A DNA stretch of 51,725 bases from CAZGSN01 sp964371655 (GTDB taxonomy: Bacteria > Desulfobacterota > Binatia > HRBIN30). The notes under the pieces were generated by a model that did no database searches, was not told the DNA's origin, and worked only from the letters and a program-made list of their open reading frames with translations. Both the position numbers and the translations under genes were made by a program. The stretch covers positions 1 to 51,725 of the forward strand of contig CAYJOD010000039.1 in NCBI GenBank assembly GCA_964371655.1, read 5' to 3'. Each line of letters starts with the position of its first letter. Within the stretch, counting starts at the first letter, position 1. Positions 48,216-51,725 of this stretch are shown here, piece after piece.

Positions 48216-49442
48216 TCACTTGAGCAGATTGACATCGGCGGGCCGGCGCACGTGGCGCGCCGCGATCAGGGCCAGCGACATGGTCAGTGAGAATACAAGC
48301 AACACGGTTCCGATCACGCGTGGACCACTCAGGACCGAGTACAGGATCGGGTCGATCACGACGCCGCCGGCTTCGAAGTCGGTGTCGGTGAACCAGGACA
48401 GCGGCATTCCGTGCAACTGAAAGTACTTGTGTCCGAGCCAGCCCAAGCCGGTGCCGGCGGCGCAGGCGATGACCGCCAGGAAGCACGCCTCCAGCAGCAC
48501 CATCTGAAAGCGCCGGCGCGGCGACAAGCCGAGAGCGCCGAGCAGAGTGATCTCGCGGCGCCGCTCCAGCACCGACATGAGCAGGGTATTGAGGAGCATG
48601 AAGGCGATGAGGATGAAAAACAGCCCGTCAAACAGATAGGTGCCGCCGTCGTCGATCTTGATGAAGGCCTCGAGCTGCGGGTCGGCCTGGGCCCAGGTCA
48701 GCACCTCCGCCGCCGGGAAGGCGGCGCGCGCATCCCGTGCGGTAACCTCGATCCAACCTTGGTCCTTCAGCAGTAGCGCCACCTGATGCACGCGCTCACC
48801 GAGACCGAGCAGCTCTTGCAGGATCGGGAGGGGAACGAGCACGAGGCTCTCGTCAAACTCGTCCAACCCCGTGCGTACGATCCCGGTGACGTGCAGAAGG
48901 AGAGAACGGATCTCGGTGCTGTCGGCACCCTGCGCCATCAGCACCACCTTCGAACCAACGTGCGCCTTGAGCACGCGCGCCACGCCGTTGCCGATGACCG
49001 TGGCGGCTTTGTCGTCGGCGGCGAGGAAGCGACCAGCCTTGATGTGGGAGACGAAGCGCGACACCGGCGCTTCGGCCGACGCAACGATGCCCATGGCATT
49101 GACGCCGGTAGCGCCGTCGGCAGACGACAACAGGCCGGAGGTGTAGACGCGCCGCAGCACCGCGCGCGCACCCGCATCGCGTGCCCAGCCGGCGATCGGC
49201 GTCACGACATCGGCGCTGAGGGCGAGCTCGACACCGCGTCGCTTCTGGTAGCCCGGTGCCTGCAAGAGCACATGCCCGGAGCTCATTTGTACCGCCGATT
49301 CGATCATCTGCCCGTGTTGTCCATCTTGTAGTCCGAGAAACACCAGGACCAGAGCCAGGCCCAGTGCGACCGCCGAAGCCGTGAGCAGCGTGCGCCGCGT
49401 ATGCCGCCACAAATTGCGCCAGGCAAGCTTGAACAGCAGCAT
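48216..49442 (-). CDS. FtsX/MacB-type ABC permease, second copy
   Basis: A 408-residue permease. One membrane span near the N-terminus (LLTASAVALGLALVLVFLGL), a large periplasmic domain and three C-terminal spans (FFILIAFMLLNTLLMSV; CFLAVIACAAGTGLGWLG; VLLVFSLTMSLALIAA) give the LolC/E and MacB layout. Four bases separate it from the ATPase gene and two from the first permease, so the genes are co-transcribed. Start: ATG at 49442. Confidence 0.85.
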   Translation of the reverse strand: MLLFKLAWRNLWRHTRRTLLTASAVALGLALVLVFLGLQDGQHGQMIESAVQMSSGHVLLQAPGYQKRRGVELALSADVVTPIAGWARDAGARAVLRRVYTSGLLSSADGATGVNAMGIVASAEAPVSRFVSHIKAGRFLAADDKAATVIGNGVARVLKAHVGSKVVLMAQGADSTEIRSLLLHVTGIVRTGLDEFDESLVLVPLPILQELLGLGERVHQVALLLKDQGWIEVTARDARAAFPAAEVLTWAQADPQLEAFIKIDDGGTYLFDGLFFILIAFMLLNTLLMSVLERRREITLLGALGLSPRRRFQMVLLEACFLAVIACAAGTGLGWLGHKYFQLHGMPLSWFTDTDFEAGGVVIDPILYSVLSGPRVIGTVLLVFSLTMSLALIAARHVRRPADVNLLK

Positions 49443-49444
49443 GT

Positions 49445-50710
49445 TTACTCCACCGGCGCCGCGAGGGCCTCGACCGGTCGCAGCCGAGCGGCGCGCACCG
49501 CCGGGATCAGACCGGCGACGACGGTAACGACGGCAAGCGTCAGCGCCGCCTGTGCCGTGGCCGGCCAGTCCCACGCGCTACGCAGAACCGGGTCGAACAG
49601 CACCCCGGCGATCGTCACACCTTCGGTCCAACGGGTCAGATCCCAGCCGAAGTAGCCGAAGTACCACATCCCCAGCGCTCCGAGGCCGAGGCCGCCGGCG
49701 AGCCCGACCAGCGCCAAGCAGACGCTTTCGGCGACGATGGTCGTCATGATTTGCAGCGGGCGTAGACCCATCGCCGCGAGCACGCCGAGCTCGTGCGTGC
49801 GTTCGAACACCGCCATCAGCATGGTATTGAGAACACCGAAGGCAGCGAAGGTGCCGACAATCAGGAACATCATCCAATTCGAAGACCGGGTCAGCGCCAG
49901 GTAGTCACCGATTTGCGGCGCCAGGGTGCGCCACGATTGAATGCGCAGATCGGCGGGCTCGCGAATGGATTCGGACAGATGCGCCGCGACGCTGTCGGCA
50001 GCCTCGATGTCGGCAATGCTGACCGCCACTTCGTGGATGCGTGCGGCCGGCAACGCGAGGAGTGTCTGCACATCGGCGATCTGCATCAGTGCCAGCGAGC
50101 GGTCGGCCGTCATCATACCGGTGCGCAGGATGCCGACCACACGCAACAGCTCGTTGCCCATGGATCCATCCGCGGCCTGAGTGACGACGGCCACCTCGGC
50201 TCCAACCTCGGCGCCGAGCTCGTCGGCCAGCAGCTGGCCGAGAACCACCGGCATCGGCGCCGCATCGGCGAGGCCGCCGGCGAGGCCGGTGCCGCGCACG
50301 AGGGCTTGTTGCAGGGTGCTGACGCGCGCCTCGCGGGCCGGGTCGATACCGACGAGCTGGGCACCCGCGGAGCGTTGGCCCGTCGACAGCAGTGCGAAGC
50401 CGAATACACGCGGTGTCGCGTGGGCGTCGGCGAGTGACTCGATACGTGTGATCAGGGTCTCGACGTTGGCGCCCGCGACTGCGCCGATGGTGTCGTGGAT
50501 ACTGCGATCGGGCAGATAGGTCCCGGCGTGTACCTGGATCTGCCCGAGCATGGTGCGCGTGCCGTTGGCCAAGAGCTGACGTGCCACGCCCTCGACGAGA
50601 CCGACGACGACGACCAGAGTCGCGAAGGCAACCGCGATCGAACCGACGGTGAGCACGCTGCGGCGCCGATTGCGCCAGAGGTTACGCCAGCCGAGTCGGA
50701 AGACCAGCAT
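49445..50710 (-). CDS. FtsX/MacB-type ABC permease, first copy
   Basis: A 421-residue permease of the same family, beginning MLVFRLGWRNLWRNRRRSVL. Spans are at VGSIAVAFATLVVVVGLVEG and, near the C-terminus, MMFLIVGTFAAFGVLNTMLM, LALVGLAGGLGLGALGMWYF and ALTLAVVTVVAGLIPA. The similar N-terminus (LAWRNLWRHTRR vs LGWRNLWRNRRR) shows the two permeases are paralogs, as with LolC and LolE. The ATG at 50710 is the best start. It lies five bases after the LolA-like gene. Confidence 0.85.
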   Translation of the reverse strand: MLVFRLGWRNLWRNRRRSVLTVGSIAVAFATLVVVVGLVEGVARQLLANGTRTMLGQIQVHAGTYLPDRSIHDTIGAVAGANVETLITRIESLADAHATPRVFGFALLSTGQRSAGAQLVGIDPAREARVSTLQQALVRGTGLAGGLADAAPMPVVLGQLLADELGAEVGAEVAVVTQAADGSMGNELLRVVGILRTGMMTADRSLALMQIADVQTLLALPAARIHEVAVSIADIEAADSVAAHLSESIREPADLRIQSWRTLAPQIGDYLALTRSSNWMMFLIVGTFAAFGVLNTMLMAVFERTHELGVLAAMGLRPLQIMTTIVAESVCLALVGLAGGLGLGALGMWYFGYFGWDLTRWTEGVTIAGVLFDPVLRSAWDWPATAQAALTLAVVTVVAGLIPAVRAARLRPVEALAAPVE

Positions 50711-50715
50711 CCGTC

Positions 50716-51474
50716 CTACCGCTTCAGAGCGCCGAGGGTGAACGTGTCGGGTGGCAGCTTCACGTCGAAGCTGAGCGTCGAGTACTCGATGACGGTGGAC
50801 TCGTCCGGCTTGTCGCTGGGCACGGCGCGCATGAACGCCGGCACCAGGCGCGCGCCCATGATTGTGTACTTGGCGAAGGTCAGGGTTCGTTTGAGCGCGC
50901 CGTCGTCGCCGTAGTAGCGCATCCACGTGGGCATGGAGTCCTCTTGGCGCACCTCCATGACGATCTTCCCCCACACCACGGCGGCATCGGCATGGGGCGT
51001 CAGCGTCAGCTCCCAGACCTTGGTGCCGTCGCGCCCGCCGTCGAAGCTGGTGACGATGTCGTAGTCGCGGATGAGGCGCGACTCCTTGACCAGATCGTCG
51101 TTGGTGAAGTGCGACCCCATCCACGACGCCATCATCATCGACGTCGGCACGCGGATGGTGCGGTCGATCTTCGGCAGATAGTTCCAGATGTCGTCGCCGG
51201 CCTTCAGGGTCGCGGTGCCTGCTTCCTTGGCCGGGGCGGTAACTTTGATGAGCGCCTTCTCGGTGCCTTCGGAAAGAACTCGCAGCGACAGGGTTCGCGT
51301 CCAATTGCGGGTAACCACCGACATCGTCAGCTCGCCTTCCGACGAATCGCCGCGCAGCAGGCGGTCGACGCGGTCGACGATGTCCTTGGCAGTCGCCGGC
51401 TCGGCCACGGCACGCGCCGGCGCGGTCAGCATCGCGACGATCACGGCCAAGAGAGCGAGCAGCCGGGGCGACAT
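50716..51474 (-). CDS. Outer-membrane lipoprotein-sorting-like protein (LolA-like)
   Basis: A 252-residue exported protein. Signal peptide LLALLAVIVAMLTAPARAVA, then AEPATAKDIVDRVDRLLRGD. GELTMSVVTRNWTRTLSLRV, GDDIWNYLPKIDRTIRVP and a C-terminal SFDVKLPPDTFTLGALKR match the LolA-like 'outer-membrane lipoprotein-sorting protein' family, which carries hydrophobic cargo across the periplasm. It is the first gene of the operon. With two permeases, an ATPase and a barrel, it may move lipid or a lipidated product from the inner to the outer membrane. Confidence 0.8.
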   Translation of the reverse strand: MSPRLLALLAVIVAMLTAPARAVAEPATAKDIVDRVDRLLRGDSSEGELTMSVVTRNWTRTLSLRVLSEGTEKALIKVTAPAKEAGTATLKAGDDIWNYLPKIDRTIRVPTSMMMASWMGSHFTNDDLVKESRLIRDYDIVTSFDGGRDGTKVWELTLTPHADAAVVWGKIVMEVRQEDSMPTWMRYYGDDGALKRTLTFAKYTIMGARLVPAFMRAVPSDKPDESTVIEYSTLSFDVKLPPDTFTLGALKR

Positions 51475-51689
51475 GCGTGCCGGCTTATCACCGTCTGTTC
51501 GATCCGACTAGGAGGTCCCCGACCAACTTGGCGATGGGTCTCGCGCAATGAGGTCCGTCGACGCAGGGCCACGGCAAAGTCGTCCACGGAGGGGCCGAGC
51601 CGCAGCCTCATTCCACCCGGTGGCGGACGAGCCGTCCGCGCTCCCAGCGATTGCCTCAAACCAGCGCCCAGAGCGGAATATTATCGCCG
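51475..51689. promoter_or_regulatory. Upstream region of the export operon
   Basis: The promoter for the operon must lie here. No specific box can be assigned. Small open frames here are shadows. Confidence 0.35.
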
Positions 51690-51725
51690 GATAGGGGTAG
51701 GAGGAGCTTGCGCTCCCCCTCCCTC
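51690..51725 (-). mobile_element. 3' end of a group II intron, cut by the window edge
   Basis: Read on the minus strand, gagggagggggagcgcaagc and tcctacccctatcc match the 3' terminus at 40475-40503 (ggagcgaaagctcc, tcctacccctatc). The intron body lies outside the window. Confidence 0.75.

Noticed and set aside
50711..51304. Extension of the first permease to about 620 codons
   Set aside because: The extra part lies over the LolA-like gene in another frame; the permease's own start is MLVFRLGWRNLW at 50710.

Overview
The window is high-GC bacterial DNA from a draft assembly (a run of ten Ns at 20603-20612). It looks like a diderm of the old 'Deltaproteobacteria' grouping, perhaps the Candidatus Binatota lineage. 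The clues are LpxC and several outer-membrane barrels, an NtrY-type kinase, an ECF sigma/anti-sigma pair, and large secreted proteins that end in a Thr-Pro linker plus a 'GDC.(H/G)D..V..DE' EF-hand/dockerin-like tail. The lineage is an inference from protein style, since no rRNA or tRNA is present.

Layout. 0-6 kb: an SDR epimerase, a toxin-antitoxin-like pair of tiny genes, a fused CoA-transferase/enoyl-CoA-hydratase relic, an outer-membrane protein and a large caspase-like (C14) protein. 5.96-13.1 kb: a discrete island bounded by imperfect inverted ends and a perfect 16-bp subterminal inverted repeat. It carries a SWIM-DDE transposase, a BcgI-like restriction-methylation operon (zinc-ribbon protein, nuclease-methylase fusion, specificity subunit, two accessory proteins) and an opposed three-gene operon of tiny proteins. 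13.2-16.7 kb: ECF sigma factor, zinc-finger/SH3 anti-sigma factor and a secreted protein. 17-20.5 kb: a secreted beta-helix protein and a porin. 20.7-24.3 kb: an NtrY-like sensor kinase followed by a response-regulator receiver domain fused to LpxC, the committed enzyme of lipid A synthesis. 24.5-34.3 kb: a DD-carboxypeptidase with a basic tail, a flippase-like membrane protein, YggT, UPF0235, FmdB-like, a 1,728-residue secreted protein and a DUF1232 protein.

34.3-46.2 kb is an accessory and decay zone. It holds a frameshifted PIN toxin with an antitoxin-like partner, an integrase remnant, two intact VapBC-type pairs, pieces of group II introns, IS1634-, IS91- and IS21-type fragments, a lower-GC secreted pentapeptide-repeat protein, a frameshifted cas1 relic with no CRISPR array, a 5'-truncated TPR protein and a MITE-like element. 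46.2-51.5 kb is a tight five-gene envelope export operon (LolA-like protein, two FtsX/MacB-type permeases, ATPase, outer-membrane barrel). The window ends inside the 3' end of another group II intron.

Four or more families of dispersed palindromic repeats are scattered between genes, and two of them lie at the 5' ends of coding regions. The most unusual items are the receiver-LpxC fusion directly behind a histidine kinase, the transposon-like island with restriction-modification cargo, and an antitoxin-like family shared by two loci with different partners.
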